Notes under the pieces: generated by a model
Seen by the model: only the letters and a program-made list of their open reading frames with translations
Database searches by the model: none
Told to the model about the DNA's origin: nothing
NCBI RefSeq assembly: GCF_900116645.1
Contig: NZ_FPBO01000006.1
Location: 124,001 to 188,000 of the forward strand
From: Pseudoduganella namucuonensis
GTDB lineage: Bacteria; Pseudomonadota; Gammaproteobacteria; Burkholderiales; Burkholderiaceae_D
Length of the DNA stretch: 64,000 nucleotides
Direction of reading: 5' to 3'
In this document: one piece after another, positions 49,919-60,017 of the stretch
How positions within the stretch are numbered: position 1 is the first letter of the stretch
Layout: each line of letters opens with the position of its first letter
Translations under genes and position numbers: made by a program

Positions 49919-52900
49919 TCAATCTGTCTTCACCCTGCGCCAGCCCACCTTGTGCGCGTTGGCCGAATTGAGCTCGGTCAGCGGCTTGGTCAGGGTCTCG
50001 CCCTTGGCGGTGGTGACGATCATCTTCAGCTCGCCCTTGGGCAGGCGGATGATGATGAAGCCCACCGCCGCCGACGTGTTGGACAGCGTGGTGCCGGCCA
50101 CGGTGCCGGTGGGCGGCGTGCCGGTGCACACGTCCAGGCCATACACGTTGCTGGAGCCGCCCACCGAGCAGGCCGACGAGGAAGTCGGCATGTTGGTCAC
50201 CACGTTGGCCACGCCGCTGACGATTTTCGGGTCCAGGTTCATGCGCTCGCCCGCGTTCAGCGTCCAGTCGAAGTACCAGCCGCTCTGGGTGTTCAGGTCC
50301 ACGTCGTTGGTGGTGATGGTGTAGGTGTTGACGTTGCTGCTGGAGCCTTGCAGGCTCAGGGTCTGCCGCACCATGCCGGCGCCGCGCACGCTGACGGCCG
50401 CGTTCACGTCCTTCACCAGGTACAGGCTTTGCACGTCGGTGTTGGCGGTGTCGGGTACGTCCAGCAGCCGTCCGGTGCCGAACAGCACCACGCGCTGCGC
50501 GTACAGGGTGCCGGAGGCGTCGGCGGCCTGGCACAGCGTCACGTCCGGCCGCGTGGTGATGGGTTGCAGCGCGCCGGTGTCGCCCAGTTTCAGCAGGCCC
50601 ACGTTGGTGGTCGCCGTGTCGGTCAGGTCGAAGCGCCACAACTGGCCCTGGTTGTCGCCGCCGTAGATGTAGGTGACCACGGGGTCGGTGGCCGGGTCGG
50701 CCGAGATGGCGGTGATCTTGGCCAGCCCGGACGGCGTGGTGGTGTCACCGGCCAGCGTGGACACCTTCTTCAGGATGGCGCCGGTGGCCACGTTGACGAT
50801 GTACAGCGTGCCCTGCCCGTTGCCGGTCGCCACGCCGTCGGTGCCGGGCACGTTGTTGTAGCCGGAGGTGAGGAACACCACCCACTGCCCGCGCCACATG
50901 CCGTATTGGGCGTTGCCGAAGGTCAGGCCGATGTCCGGGTCGTTGAGGGCGCAGACGGTGGAGTCGGCGCACAGCTCCCACAGCACCACCGGGTTGGCGG
51001 GGTCGGTCACGTCCAGCGCGTAGAAGCCGCGGCCACCGCCGTTCAGGCCCGCCACCAGCACGGTCTTCCACACGCCGCCGATCTGCACGTCGCCCAGCTC
51101 GGGCGAGCCGTCGGTGGTGAAGATGTGGTTGGTGCCGTAGGTGGTGCTGGAGAGGTTGTACAGCTTCTTCATGGTGATGCGCGGCACGTAGGCCCACAGT
51201 TCCTCGCCGGTGGCGGCGTCGAAGGCGTGCAGCATGCCGTCGTTGGCGGCGGTGAAGACGGTGCCCGCGCGGGTCGCGTTGTCGGTCTTGAACTGGTCGT
51301 AGCCGGTGGTGGTGTAGCTCTTGCGCGGGTCGCGCATGTAGGCCGGCTTGGACGAGGCGATGTCGCCCAGCACGATGGGGATCGGACCGGCCGCGCCGGA
51401 CGGCGTGTTGGTCGTCATCGTGTAGGCGCGGAAGATCTCGTCGTTGGCGTAGGTCTGCACGCCGCGCAGCCAGTTGACCATGTGGGTGCCGTTGTTGACG
51501 ATGTCGCGGTCGCTGGAGGACAGCAGCGTGCACTGCGACAGCGAGGTGCACTTGTTGGCGAACCAGGCCTTCTCGGTGGCGTTCATGGCCGCGTACTTGA
51601 ATTCCTTCTTGGCGCCGGTGGTCGCGGTGTCCTGCATGTAGATGGTGCGCGAATCGTCGGCCACCTTCAGGCCCACGGTGTCCGAGCTGACCCACACGGC
51701 GGTGGTACCGACGATGCCGGTGGCGGGGTCGATCTTCTTGTCCGACAGCTCGCCGTACCATTTCACGGTGGTGAAGGTGTCCGAGAAGATGTCGTTGTCC
51801 TGCTGCGAGATGTTGGGGGTGGAGGTCGCCGCCGCCGCCGCCGCGCCGACCGAGACCTGCATGTTGGCCAGCGCGGACGCCAGCCCCTCCACCACTTCCT
51901 TCGGTTCGTTGGCGCTGAAGTACTTGCCGTGGCCGTTGATGGCCGCGTGCCACAGGTCGTCCACCCGCTCTTGCACGGTGCTGGCGGTGCTGGTGGTTTG
52001 CGGGTCCGGCCAGACGTAGGCGCCGCCGCCGTTCCAGGGGCAGCCGCTGGTCACGCCGGTGATCAGGTTGTAGAAGTCCCCGCCCACCTTGGGCGCGGTG
52101 TCGTAATTCGCCTCGTAGGTCATCACGCCGTCCATGCCCAGGCCCAGCGTGTAGGTGTTCATGTGCAGGTGGGTGTTCTCGCCGGCGGCGGCGGGCACCG
52201 ATCCGGGCTTGGTCATGTCCGGTTCCAGCGAGGGCCGCAGCGAGACCGTGCCGGTGCTGGAGCCGCCGTTGTACCAGTGCAGCGCCACGTCCGAGATGGA
52301 GGGCTGGGTTTGCGCGCGGGGGTCCACGCAGCCGCGGCTCTGGGTGCAGAAGCGGTCCGAGCTCTCCACGTTGTCGTTGTTGACCACGTTATTGGTGCTG
52401 CTGCCGTTCCAGTAGCCGTCGGTGGTCAGGATCAGGAAGTTGGGCTGGCACGGGTACTGCACCACCTCCTGGCCCGCCGCGTAGTTGTAGGGCGTGAGGT
52501 TGGCGTACATGCGGCCCACGTTGTCCATCGCCGTGCGGATCGGGGTCGAGCCGCTGGTGGTGGTGTTGTACAGGGTGCTGTACCAGTTGGTGCGCGAGGT
52601 GCCGGTGAAGTCGGCCGGTTTCATGTCGATCGCGCCCGCCGCGCCGGCGGCGGACAGCTTCACGTAGCCGACACGGTAGTTGGCGTTGATGGCGGCGAAG
52701 GCGATGCCCACCGACGTCTTCATCATTTGCAAGCGGCTCTTGTAGTAGGTGTACCAGTTGGCGAAGTTGGTCATTTCCTCGGTATAGGTGCACACACCGG
52801 CGGTGGCCACGCAATCGACCCGGTCGGCGGCCTTGGGATAGGTGGTGCCGCTGACGATGTTCACGCGCACGAAGGTGCTGGGCGCCTCGGAACCGGACGA

Positions 52901-54544
52901 CAGCGCCGCCGTGGTGGCCGGTATGGTGTCGGTGATGCTGGTGCCGCTGACGGTGGTGAAGGCGACGCTGCCGCCGTTGGTCAGCGTGCCGGTGGTGACG
53001 GTGCCGGTGTTGGAGGTGACCGTGCTGTTGACGATGCAGACCGTGGTGCTGGGTTGCTGCGCGCAGTAGCCGGTGATGTTGTTGCCGCCGGTGTAGGCCT
53101 TGATGGTGGCGCTGGTGGCGGCGTTGGCGTTGATGGCCGCGACGATCTTGGACACCACCGTGGTGGCGCCGACGTTCCTGGTCAGGCCGATATTGCTGGC
53201 GATGGTGGTGCCGGCCAGGCGCACGTAGGACAGCGCCGGCGTGCCGCTGTTGGCCGTGGTGCCGGTGACCGACAGCAGCGCCGTCGGCGGCTGGCCGGTG
53301 GTGGCCGGCGTGGCGGTGACGGTGTTGACGTTGACGGTGATGCCCCAGCCGGAGCGGCTGTTGTCGTTGATCGTCAGGCAGTTGGTGGTCGACTTGGCGC
53401 CGCTGCACAGCACCGGCACCACGGCCACCACGCTTTCGCTGGCGAGGGTGATGCCGAAGGTCGAGCAGGCCGGCACGGTGGGCTGGCCGATCGGCGTCTT
53501 CACGCAGGCGTAGTACTGGTTGGTCAGCCCGGTCTTGGCGATGATGCTGGCCGCCAGCGCGCTGGCCAGAGTCTGCTGCTTGAGGGCGGTGTTGGTGCCG
53601 CTGGAGGCCGTCACGGTGCCGTTGGTGATGGTGCGCTGGGTGGAGGGGTCCGGGATGGTCACGGACGTGATGTTGAGCGAGCTGCTGGAGCCGGAGGCGC
53701 CGATCGTGATGGTGCCGTACGACGCCACGGCGCCGCTGGCGGTCGAATAGCGGGGATAGATGTAGCTGCCCACGCGCTTGGCCTGGCAGGTCACCAGCGC
53801 GGTGGTGGTGCACCAGCGTACCTTCACCGGCACCGGATAGCCGGCCGGCGCGGCGGCGCCGGCGGCGGTCGATTTGCATACCGTCATGGTGTCGTCGGTG
53901 CAGTATTCGGCCACCGCGATGTTGTAGTAGTACGGCCCGGTGGTGATCGCGGTGGCGGTCCTGTAGGTGTTGTCCGGGTAGGTGTAGGTGGCGGTGTTGA
54001 AGCGGCAGTCGGTGGTGTTGCTCGGGTCGCACCACTTGAGGTCGGGGAAGCCGTTGGTCAGGTTGATGGTGGTGTCGCTGGCGCCGTACAGGTCCTTGTT
54101 GAACACGCCGAAGCCGTCGCTGGCCACGCTGGTCCAGTTGCTGGTGGCGGTCGCCGTCTGTTCCGCGTAATAGGTGCCGTCGGCCTTGATCGGCGGCTGG
54201 TAGCGGATCTTGGGGTTGTAGATCTGGCGGTTGAAGTCCGGCGACATGAACGGCGGATGGCCCACGTTGCACGAGGTGACCCCGTTCGACAGCTTGGCGC
54301 TGGAGCGGCACAGGTTGTCGTTGACGTGGTCCGGCGTGTAGTGCTGCTCCATGGAGCCGGAGTTGTCGAACAACAGCATCAGATTGGGCTTGACGGTGCC
54401 CGTGCCCGTGATGTTCAGCAGCGGCACCTGCGCGATGTTGGTGGTGGCGGCCAGCGCGGCCGGCGGCAGCAGGGCCGCCGCCAGCGCGAGGAGGGCGAAC
54501 AGCGGCGCGGCCGGGCTGGCGAGGGTGGCGAGTTTGCGGTTCAT
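49919..54544 (-). CDS. pilY1: PilY1-like pilus-tip adhesin/assembly protein
   Basis: A large secreted protein (1541 residues) of the PilC/PilY1 family that sits at the type IV pilus tip and helps extension and adhesion. It has a signal peptide (ends ALAATT), then a von Willebrand A-type metal site LMLLFDNSGSMEQ. A long Thr/Ser-rich variable region follows. The conserved beta-propeller is in the C-terminal third (VFTAANDGMLHAFDAATGEE, GGGRGFYALDVTDPANPVV, YIYGGDNQGQLWRFDL). AGGA precedes the start by six bases. It is the last gene of the pilus operon, 53 bases after pilX. Very long frames on the other strand are shadows. Confidence 0.92.
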   Translation of the reverse strand: MNRKLATLASPAAPLFALLALAAALLPPAALAATTNIAQVPLLNITGTGTVKPNLMLLFDNSGSMEQHYTPDHVNDNLCRSSAKLSNGVTSCNVGHPPFMSPDFNRQIYNPKIRYQPPIKADGTYYAEQTATATSNWTSVASDGFGVFNKDLYGASDTTINLTNGFPDLKWCDPSNTTDCRFNTATYTYPDNTYRTATAITTGPYYYNIAVAEYCTDDTMTVCKSTAAGAAAPAGYPVPVKVRWCTTTALVTCQAKRVGSYIYPRYSTASGAVASYGTITIGASGSSSSLNITSVTIPDPSTQRTITNGTVTASSGTNTALKQQTLASALAASIIAKTGLTNQYYACVKTPIGQPTVPACSTFGITLASESVVAVVPVLCSGAKSTTNCLTINDNSRSGWGITVNVNTVTATPATTGQPPTALLSVTGTTANSGTPALSYVRLAGTTIASNIGLTRNVGATTVVSKIVAAINANAATSATIKAYTGGNNITGYCAQQPSTTVCIVNSTVTSNTGTVTTGTLTNGGSVAFTTVSGTSITDTIPATTAALSSGSEAPSTFVRVNIVSGTTYPKAADRVDCVATAGVCTYTEEMTNFANWYTYYKSRLQMMKTSVGIAFAAINANYRVGYVKLSAAGAAGAIDMKPADFTGTSRTNWYSTLYNTTTSGSTPIRTAMDNVGRMYANLTPYNYAAGQEVVQYPCQPNFLILTTDGYWNGSSTNNVVNNDNVESSDRFCTQSRGCVDPRAQTQPSISDVALHWYNGGSSTGTVSLRPSLEPDMTKPGSVPAAAGENTHLHMNTYTLGLGMDGVMTYEANYDTAPKVGGDFYNLITGVTSGCPWNGGGAYVWPDPQTTSTASTVQERVDDLWHAAINGHGKYFSANEPKEVVEGLASALANMQVSVGAAAAAATSTPNISQQDNDIFSDTFTTVKWYGELSDKKIDPATGIVGTTAVWVSSDTVGLKVADDSRTIYMQDTATTGAKKEFKYAAMNATEKAWFANKCTSLSQCTLLSSSDRDIVNNGTHMVNWLRGVQTYANDEIFRAYTMTTNTPSGAAGPIPIVLGDIASSKPAYMRDPRKSYTTTGYDQFKTDNATRAGTVFTAANDGMLHAFDAATGEELWAYVPRITMKKLYNLSSTTYGTNHIFTTDGSPELGDVQIGGVWKTVLVAGLNGGGRGFYALDVTDPANPVVLWELCADSTVCALNDPDIGLTFGNAQYGMWRGQWVVFLTSGYNNVPGTDGVATGNGQGTLYIVNVATGAILKKVSTLAGDTTTPSGLAKITAISADPATDPVVTYIYGGDNQGQLWRFDLTDTATTNVGLLKLGDTGALQPITTRPDVTLCQAADASGTLYAQRVVLFGTGRLLDVPDTANTDVQSLYLVKDVNAAVSVRGAGMVRQTLSLQGSSSNVNTYTITTNDVDLNTQSGWYFDWTLNAGERMNLDPKIVSGVANVVTNMPTSSSACSVGGSSNVYGLDVCTGTPPTGTVAGTTLSNTSAAVGFIIIRLPKGELKMIVTTAKGETLTKPLTELNSANAHKVGWRRVKTD

Positions 54545-54597
54545 GTCGGGTCCTAATAAAAAGGCGGTGCGGTGCGGCGGAGGCGTGCGGCGGGCCG

Positions 54598-55176
54598 TCA
54601 CGGCCCCATCATCACCACCGCCTGCGTGACCACATTGCCGCCGCGCGCGCCGAAGATGCGCGAGGTGACGACGTAATGCAGTTCCGGAATGGCGTTGTAC
54701 TCCGAGCGGTCGGACGACAGGCTGTCGCCCAGGCGCGTGGCCGCCCCCACCCGCGCCTTGCTGGAGGTGACGGTGCAGCGGTTGACCGGGTTGGTGGAGT
54801 TGTAGTCCCCGGCGAACATGCACATGCGGTTGATCACGTACTGCACCCGGTTGCCGGCCGGGTCGGTCAGCGTCACGGCGCCGGTCCAGAAGCCCGTGCT
54901 GTTGACCGACAGCGTGGGGTTCATCGTGGCCTGGTAGCCGTTGGCGGCGTCGTTCTGCAGCAGCGTCGCGCGCGGCGTGGTGCTCAGATACTGGAACGCC
55001 GTGTGCAGCCCCAGGTCGGCCGCCTTGCTGAGCGCCGAGTCGTAGGCCAGGTTGGAGGTCGTCAGCGTGGTGGAGGTGGTGGACTTCACCAGGTACACGC
55101 TGCTGATCAGCATCACCGTCAGCATGATCAGCATGACGGGCAGCGCCAGGCCGCTTTGTCGTTGATGGGGCGTCAT
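54598..55176 (-). CDS. pilX: Type IV pilus minor-pilin-operon protein PilX
   Basis: A 192-residue minor pilin accessory with a hydrophobic N-terminal helix (GLALPVMLIMLTVMLISSVYL) after a short basic head (MTPHQRQS). The glutamate at +5 seen in true prepilins is absent, as is common for PilX. The start overlaps the pilW stop by four bases. The order pilE-fimT-pilV-pilW-pilX-pilY1 matches other beta- and gammaproteobacteria. Confidence 0.85.
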   Translation of the reverse strand: MTPHQRQSGLALPVMLIMLTVMLISSVYLVKSTTSTTLTTSNLAYDSALSKAADLGLHTAFQYLSTTPRATLLQNDAANGYQATMNPTLSVNSTGFWTGAVTLTDPAGNRVQYVINRMCMFAGDYNSTNPVNRCTVTSSKARVGAATRLGDSLSSDRSEYNAIPELHYVVTSRIFGARGGNVVTQAVVMMGP

Positions 55177-56345
55177 GCCGGCCTCCAGCCCGCGTTGCGG
55201 ATAGGGACGATGGTTTCGAATACCCGGTAGCGGTAGCACTTCCAGTCGACCGGGTCGCCGGTGATGGCCACGCTCACCGTGACCGGCGCGGCGGCCACGC
55301 CGGCCGGGCTGGCCGCGGCGAACGCGGTCGGCAAGGTGCTGGTGGCGCTGCACACGCCGGAGGAGCCGGGCTTCTCCGGCGCCGCGCTGCGCGCCACCAC
55401 GGCGATGCGCACCGCCGCCACGCGGCGGTAGTCGCCGGCGCTGCCGACGCCGCCCAGCCCGTCCGCGTCGATCATGGTGTTCGACCATTGCGACACCTGC
55501 ATGCCGGCCGACGCGCTGAAGATGGCGTCGGCGCGGGTGTCGAAGCCGTATTGCGCCTTGAGCGCGACGATGTTGTCCACCACCGCCGAGCCGGCCGTGG
55601 TGGCGCCGGCCAGGTTGCTGGCGCGCAGCAGCAACACGCCGTTCTGCACCGACCAGGTGTGCAGCGACAGGTTGCGCGCCGGCCCCAGGTTGAACACGCG
55701 GGCGCGGCCGGCGGTGTAGGCGTTGCCGCCCAGCGTGCCGCTGTTGAAGCGCGCCGCGCCGCCGCTGGCGAAGGCCAGCGTCGAGGTCAGCGGGTCGGCG
55801 CTGAGCTGGGCCACGGCGCAGTTGCCGCCGCCGCTGGGCTCGGGCGCCACCACCACCACGTCGCCGCTGGCGAAGCCGAACGGGGCCTGGGTGTCGATGT
55901 CCAGCGCGTCCGCGCCCAGGTAGGTCGAGCGCACCTTGACCGAGCCCACGCCGCTGGACGCGCTGCCCGAGTACAGGCTGAGCTGGTCCGAGCCGGTGGC
56001 GCTGTTGGTGATCACCACCGGCGCCAGCGGCGTGATGGTGGCGGCGCCGCGGGTGGCGCTGGCCAGCGTGTAGCCGTCGGTGTCGCTGAGGGTGGTGTCG
56101 CAGCCGACCAGCAGCTCGTCGTTCAGGCCCCAGCCGGCCTGGGCCGCGTCGCCGTTGATGGAAAACAGCGCCAGCATGCCGTTCTGCATCTGGTCCGAGC
56201 CGCCCAGCGAGGACGTCTTGTTCTTCTCGGCGCCCACGATCAGGCGGGTGGCGAACATGATGGCCAGCAGGCCCACCGTCACCGCCACCATCATCTCGAC
56301 GATGGAAAAGCCGCCGGCGCGGCGCGGACGAGTGAGGCGCATCAT
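55173..56345 (-). CDS. pilW: Minor pilin PilW
   Basis: A 390-residue minor pilin. The prepilin start is MMRLTRPRRAGGFSIVEMMV with cleavage expected after GG (Phe, then Glu at +5). The mature part is long and Ala/Gly/Ser-rich (GSDQMQNGMLALFSINGDAA near the front), as is usual for PilW. It overlaps pilV and pilX by four bases each, so translation is coupled. Confidence 0.85.
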   Translation of the reverse strand: MMRLTRPRRAGGFSIVEMMVAVTVGLLAIMFATRLIVGAEKNKTSSLGGSDQMQNGMLALFSINGDAAQAGWGLNDELLVGCDTTLSDTDGYTLASATRGAATITPLAPVVITNSATGSDQLSLYSGSASSGVGSVKVRSTYLGADALDIDTQAPFGFASGDVVVVAPEPSGGGNCAVAQLSADPLTSTLAFASGGAARFNSGTLGGNAYTAGRARVFNLGPARNLSLHTWSVQNGVLLLRASNLAGATTAGSAVVDNIVALKAQYGFDTRADAIFSASAGMQVSQWSNTMIDADGLGGVGSAGDYRRVAAVRIAVVARSAAPEKPGSSGVCSATSTLPTAFAAASPAGVAAAPVTVSVAITGDPVDWKCYRYRVFETIVPIRNAGWRPA

Positions 56346-56788
56346 GACGCGTCCGCCACGTAGGAGGTCAGCACATGGCGGTTTTCGGCGCCGCCGGCCT
56401 TGCGGGTCCAGCGCATGCTGATGTCCACCCGCGAGCGGCCCACCTGCGGCGTCACCACCACCGACACGATGGCGTTCGGGATCGCCACCCGCGTCTCGGC
56501 CAGCCAGGGCGACAGCTGCGCCGTCGGCGTGCCGTTCTCGGCCACCGCGTAGCTGGCCAGGTTGGCCGTGTCGTTGCTCATCATGCCGAGCAGGCGCTCG
56601 CCGGCGATGGTGGCCTCGGCGCGCGCGCCGGCGTCGGACAACGCCGAATAGGCGCGCGCCTGCATGCCGACCGTGCCCATCAGGCCGATGCCGAGGATGA
56701 CGATGGCGATGATGGCTTCCAGCAGGGCCACGCCGCGCTGACGGCGCGGCGCCGGGGGCCGGCAAGGGATGCGGGGTGGCGTGTTCAT
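56342..56788 (-). CDS. pilV: Minor pilin PilV
   Basis: A 148-residue prepilin with a Pro/Arg-rich leader and RQRGVALLEAIIAIVILGIG (Glu at +5 of the helix). It then has the short conserved region MGTVGMQARAYSAL typical of PilV. It overlaps fimT upstream and pilW downstream by four bases each. Confidence 0.87.
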   Translation of the reverse strand: MNTPPRIPCRPPAPRRQRGVALLEAIIAIVILGIGLMGTVGMQARAYSALSDAGARAEATIAGERLLGMMSNDTANLASYAVAENGTPTAQLSPWLAETRVAIPNAIVSVVVTPQVGRSRVDISMRWTRKAGGAENRHVLTSYVADAS

Positions 56789-57417
56789 GGCGGGCAGGCG
56801 CGCGAATCGGGCGCGTTCACGGTGGGGTTGCATTTGGTCGCCATGCCGGCCAAGGTCACGCTGACGGCGACGGACGGGATTTCGCCGTGGTAGCGATCGG
56901 CCGGGTCCAGGCGGATGCGGGTCAGGCGCGCGTCCACCGTGGTGTCGACCCAGCCCAGCGAGGTGAAATAGATGGTCGAGGCGCCGTCGGGCACCAGGCT
57001 GGGCGCCAGCACGTCGGACTGCGGCAGCGAGTCGGCGGCGCGGAACACGGAGGTGAAGCCGGCCGCGCCGTCCGGGTCGTTGGCGGCCGCCGTGGTGGTG
57101 GTGGACCACGCGCCGCTCTGGTCGTTGCAGGGCGTGCCGGTGACGGGGAAGCAGATGTCGACCTGCCAGTCCATCTGGCCGTTGGCCAGGTTGGGCGACA
57201 GCACGATGCGGCTGGCGGCGTTGTGCAGCACGGCCTGGCGGCGCGCCATCGAGAAGCCTTCCGCGTAGAACTCGCCGGCCGAGGTGGCCTTGTTCATGGT
57301 CACCCAATGCGACATGCTGGGCATGCCCAGCGCCAGCACGAAGGCGATCACGGCCAGTCCCATCATCAGCTCGATGAGGGTGGCGCCGCGCTGCCGGCGT
57401 ATGCCTAGTGGGAACAT
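56785..57417 (-). CDS. fimT: Minor pilin FimT/GspH type
   Basis: A 210-residue minor pilin. The leader MFPLGIRRQRG is followed by ATLIELMMGLAVIAFVLALG, with Glu at +5. The mature part shows the GspH-like beta pattern (EGFSMARRQAVLHNAASRIVL). The start lies 13 bases inside the end of pilE, so the two are translated together. Confidence 0.85.
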   Translation of the reverse strand: MFPLGIRRQRGATLIELMMGLAVIAFVLALGMPSMSHWVTMNKATSAGEFYAEGFSMARRQAVLHNAASRIVLSPNLANGQMDWQVDICFPVTGTPCNDQSGAWSTTTTAAANDPDGAAGFTSVFRAADSLPQSDVLAPSLVPDGASTIYFTSLGWVDTTVDARLTRIRLDPADRYHGEIPSVAVSVTLAGMATKCNPTVNAPDSRACPP

Positions 57418-57833
57418 ACGCCGCCCTTGCGGTCCACCCAGCAGGTGGCGCTGGTGCCCCAGCCGCTCGGCGAGCCGGTGGTGGCCTGGCTGCCGTTCTG
57501 GTTCACGGTGTAGACGAAGCCGTCCGTCTTGCCGATGCCGGTGGCGGTGATGACGTAGGCCGAGGTGGTGGCGCCGGACAGCGCGTAGGTGAAGTTGGAC
57601 GTGTTGGCGGGGAAGGTGCTGGCGGCGTCGAAACCGACGTAGGTGCGGTTGTTGGCCCAGAACTGCTCGGCGGCCGGCTGCGCCCCGCCCAGGGAGGAGA
57701 AGGCCTCGCTCAGGCGGCCGCGGGTCAGGTAGTCGGTGTACGCCGGCAAGGCCACGGCGGACAGGATGCCGACGATGGCCACGACGATCATGATCTCGAC
57801 CATCGAGAAGCCGTGTTGTATGCGTTTCATCAT
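57405..57833 (-). CDS. pilE: Type IV pilin PilE/PilA-like
   Basis: A 142-residue pilin. The prepilin leader MMKRIQHG is cut before FSMVEIMIVVAIVGILSAVA (Glu at +5). The globular part ends in a disulfide loop (CWVDRKGGVC). GGAG lies six bases before the start. It is the first gene of the minor-pilin operon and may be a pilin-like subunit of the initiation complex rather than the major pilin. Confidence 0.88.
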   Translation of the reverse strand: MMKRIQHGFSMVEIMIVVAIVGILSAVALPAYTDYLTRGRLSEAFSSLGGAQPAAEQFWANNRTYVGFDAASTFPANTSNFTYALSGATTSAYVITATGIGKTDGFVYTVNQNGSQATTGSPSGWGTSATCWVDRKGGVCSH

Positions 57834-57960
57834 GGTGCGCTCCGTGGTTGCATGGCCCCATGCCATGCCGGTCATGGTAGCGTCCGTAGCTTGCATTTCC
57901 CTGAGGAAATGCTGACAAATTCCTGACAAGCGCACAAACCTTGGATTTTCGGGCGGATTT

Positions 57961-59328
57961 TCAGGGGAAACGCACGGAGAACAGCGCGCCCTGCCCGCTT
58001 GGGCCGGCACCGACGGCGATCGCGGCGCCGTGCGCGGCGGCGATGTCGCGCACGATGGCCAGGCCCAGGCCGCTGCCGGTGGTCTTGTCGTCCAGCCGCA
58101 CGAAGCGGTTGAACACCGCCTCGCGCCGCGCCGGCGGGATGCCGGGACCGGAATCCTCCACCTCCAGCAGGCCGCCGCCCTGCGCGCCCGCCGCGGCCGG
58201 CGCGCAGCGCACCGTCACCGTGCCGCGCTCGGGCGTGTAGCGCAGCGCGTTGTCGACCAGGTTGTCGATCAGGTCGCGCAGCAGGAAGCGGTCGCCCATC
58301 ACCTCGGTGCGCTCCAGTTCGAAGCCCAGGTCGATGGACTTGCGCGCCGCCTGCTCGACGAATTGCTGCACGCTGTCCTCCACCAGCAGGTTCAGTTGCA
58401 CGGGCTCCAGCCGGGTCTTCTCGAAATGGCTGGGCTCGGCGCGCGCCAGCGCCAGCAGCTGGTTGGTCTGCCGTATCATGCGCTCGGTCGATAGCAGCAT
58501 CAGCCGTATCGAATGGGCCGTCTCCGGCTCCTCGTGGCGGTCGGCCAGCCACTCGAGCTGGGCCTTCAGGCCGGCCAGCGGCGTGCGCAGCTGGTGCGCC
58601 ACGTTGGCCAGGAAGTCGTGCTGGGCCTGGGCGCCCTCGCTGACCTTGGCCAGCAGGCCGTTGAAGGCGTGCACCACGGGTTCCAGCTCGTAGGGCACCT
58701 CGGCCTGCTGGATCGGCGCCAGGTCGTCGCGGGCGCGCGCGTTCAGGTTGGCGCGCATGCGGTCCAGCGGGCGCAGGCCGTTGGTGACCGAGAACCAGAT
58801 CAGGCCCACGCAGGCCAGCGTGAACAGGCCGTCCAGCAACACCAGCGCGCGGAAAATGGCCTGGCGGATCTGCGTGCGCTTGCGCAGGGTCTTGGCGACG
58901 CCGATGTAGGCGATGTCGGCCGGCGCCGCGCCAGCGTCCAGGCGCAGGGAGGTCACCCTGACCGCCTCGCCGCGCATCACGCCGTCGTAGGCGAGCGCCG
59001 CCCCGGCCCGGGCCGGCTGGCGCAGCGCGGGGAAGTCGGCGTCGCCGGCGATGGCGCGGCCGGCGCGGTCGCGCACGACGAAATAGACGGCGTCGGCGTC
59101 GTCGTTGCGCAGCACCTGCTCGGCCTGCGGCGGCAGGTCGATGCGCCAGGCGCCGCCCTCGTTGGACAGGCGCGCGCCGAGCGCGCCGGCGGCGTCGGAC
59201 AGGCTCTGGTCGAAGGCGATCTGCGCCGGCAGCCAGGCCAGCATATAGGTCAGCGCGCCGCCCGCCAGGTTGATCAGCAGGATGGGGGCGATCAGCCACT
59301 TGAGCAGCCGCAGCCGGATGCTGGACAC
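57961..59328 (-). CDS. Sensor histidine kinase (TctE/QseC type)
   Basis: Membrane sensor kinase of about 455 residues, starting at GTG 59328 just after the response-regulator stop. It has a membrane segment at the start (LIAPILLINLAGGALTYML), a periplasmic domain, a second segment (LVLLDGLFTLACVGLIWF), a HAMP-like region, and the H-box FLANVAHQLRTPLAGL. The N-, G1- and G2-boxes read NLVDNALRYTP, VEDSGPGIPP and GSGLGLAIV. The periplasmic domain resembles the two-component sensor N-terminal type of TctE. It is paired with the adjacent regulator and lies 127 bases upstream of pilE on the same strand. Confidence 0.9.
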   Translation of the reverse strand: MSSIRLRLLKWLIAPILLINLAGGALTYMLAWLPAQIAFDQSLSDAAGALGARLSNEGGAWRIDLPPQAEQVLRNDDADAVYFVVRDRAGRAIAGDADFPALRQPARAGAALAYDGVMRGEAVRVTSLRLDAGAAPADIAYIGVAKTLRKRTQIRQAIFRALVLLDGLFTLACVGLIWFSVTNGLRPLDRMRANLNARARDDLAPIQQAEVPYELEPVVHAFNGLLAKVSEGAQAQHDFLANVAHQLRTPLAGLKAQLEWLADRHEEPETAHSIRLMLLSTERMIRQTNQLLALARAEPSHFEKTRLEPVQLNLLVEDSVQQFVEQAARKSIDLGFELERTEVMGDRFLLRDLIDNLVDNALRYTPERGTVTVRCAPAAAGAQGGGLLEVEDSGPGIPPARREAVFNRFVRLDDKTTGSGLGLAIVRDIAAAHGAAIAVGAGPSGQGALFSVRFP

Positions 59329-59330
59329 GG

Positions 59331-60017
59331 TCAGGCGCCCGCGGAAGGTGTCTGTTCCAGCATATAGCCGAAGCCGCGGATGGTGCGGATGGTGATGCCG
59401 GCGTCGGCGATCTTCAGGCGCAGCCGCGAAATATAGACCTCCACCGCGTTCAGGGTCATCTCCTCGCCCCAGGGCAGGATGGCGTCGATGATCTGCTGCT
59501 TGGACACCACGCGGGCGCCATGCTGCAGCAGGTATTCCAGCACCGCCCATTCGCGCGCGGACAGTTCGATCGTGCGGTCCTTGACGCGGGCGCGCTTGGT
59601 GTCGCCGTCCAGCGCCAGGTCGCCCAGCGCCAGCACGGCGGGCTTGGGCGCGTTGCGCCGCACCAGCGCGCGCAGCCGCGCCACCAGTTCCGGCGTGGCG
59701 AAGGGTTTCACCAGGTAGTCGTCCGCGCCCAGCTCCAGGCCGCGCACGCGGTCCTCGATGGCGTCGCGCGCGGTCAGCAACAGCACCGGCGTGTGGTTGC
59801 CGCGCGCGCGCAGGCGGCGCACCACCTCGAAGCCGTCGATGCCGGGCAGGCCGATGTCCAGCACCACCACCGCCACCTCGGCGGCCTCGGCGCGCTGCAG
59901 CAGGGCGTCCGCGTCGGTGCCGCTGCGCAGCACGTCGACCGCCATGCCGTGGCCGGTCAATATGCGGTTCAAGCCATCCGCCAGGACGGCATCGTCTTCC
60001 ACCAGTAACACGTGCAT
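59331..60017 (-). CDS. OmpR-family response regulator
   Basis: A 228-residue regulator. The receiver has the acidic pair in LLVEDDAVL, the phospho-acceptor in [13 protein letters not shown], Thr in LLLTARD and Lys in DYLVKPFA. A winged-helix output domain follows ([46 protein letters not shown]). ATG 60017 begins the conserved sequence. It is the first gene of a two-gene operon with the kinase. Confidence 0.92.
   Translation of the reverse strand: MHVLLVEDDAVLADGLNRILTGHGMAVDVLRSGTDADALLQRAEAAEVAVVVLDIGLPGIDGFEVVRRLRARGNHTPVLLLTARDAIEDRVRGLELGADDYLVKPFATPELVARLRALVRRNAPKPAVLALGDLALDGDTKRARVKDRTIELSAREWAVLEYLLQHGARVVSKQQIIDAILPWGEEMTLNAVEVYISRLRLKIADAGITIRTIRGFGYMLEQTPSAGA

Noticed and set aside
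49952..54556. 1534-codon plus-strand frame over pilY1
   Set aside because: Shadow of the PilY1 gene, with Gly/Val/His/Arg-only composition and no motif.
57834..57905. Possible sigma-54 promoter (TGGCAT...ATGCA) before pilE
   Set aside because: The GG-to-GC spacing is one base off the -24/-12 consensus, so it is not called.
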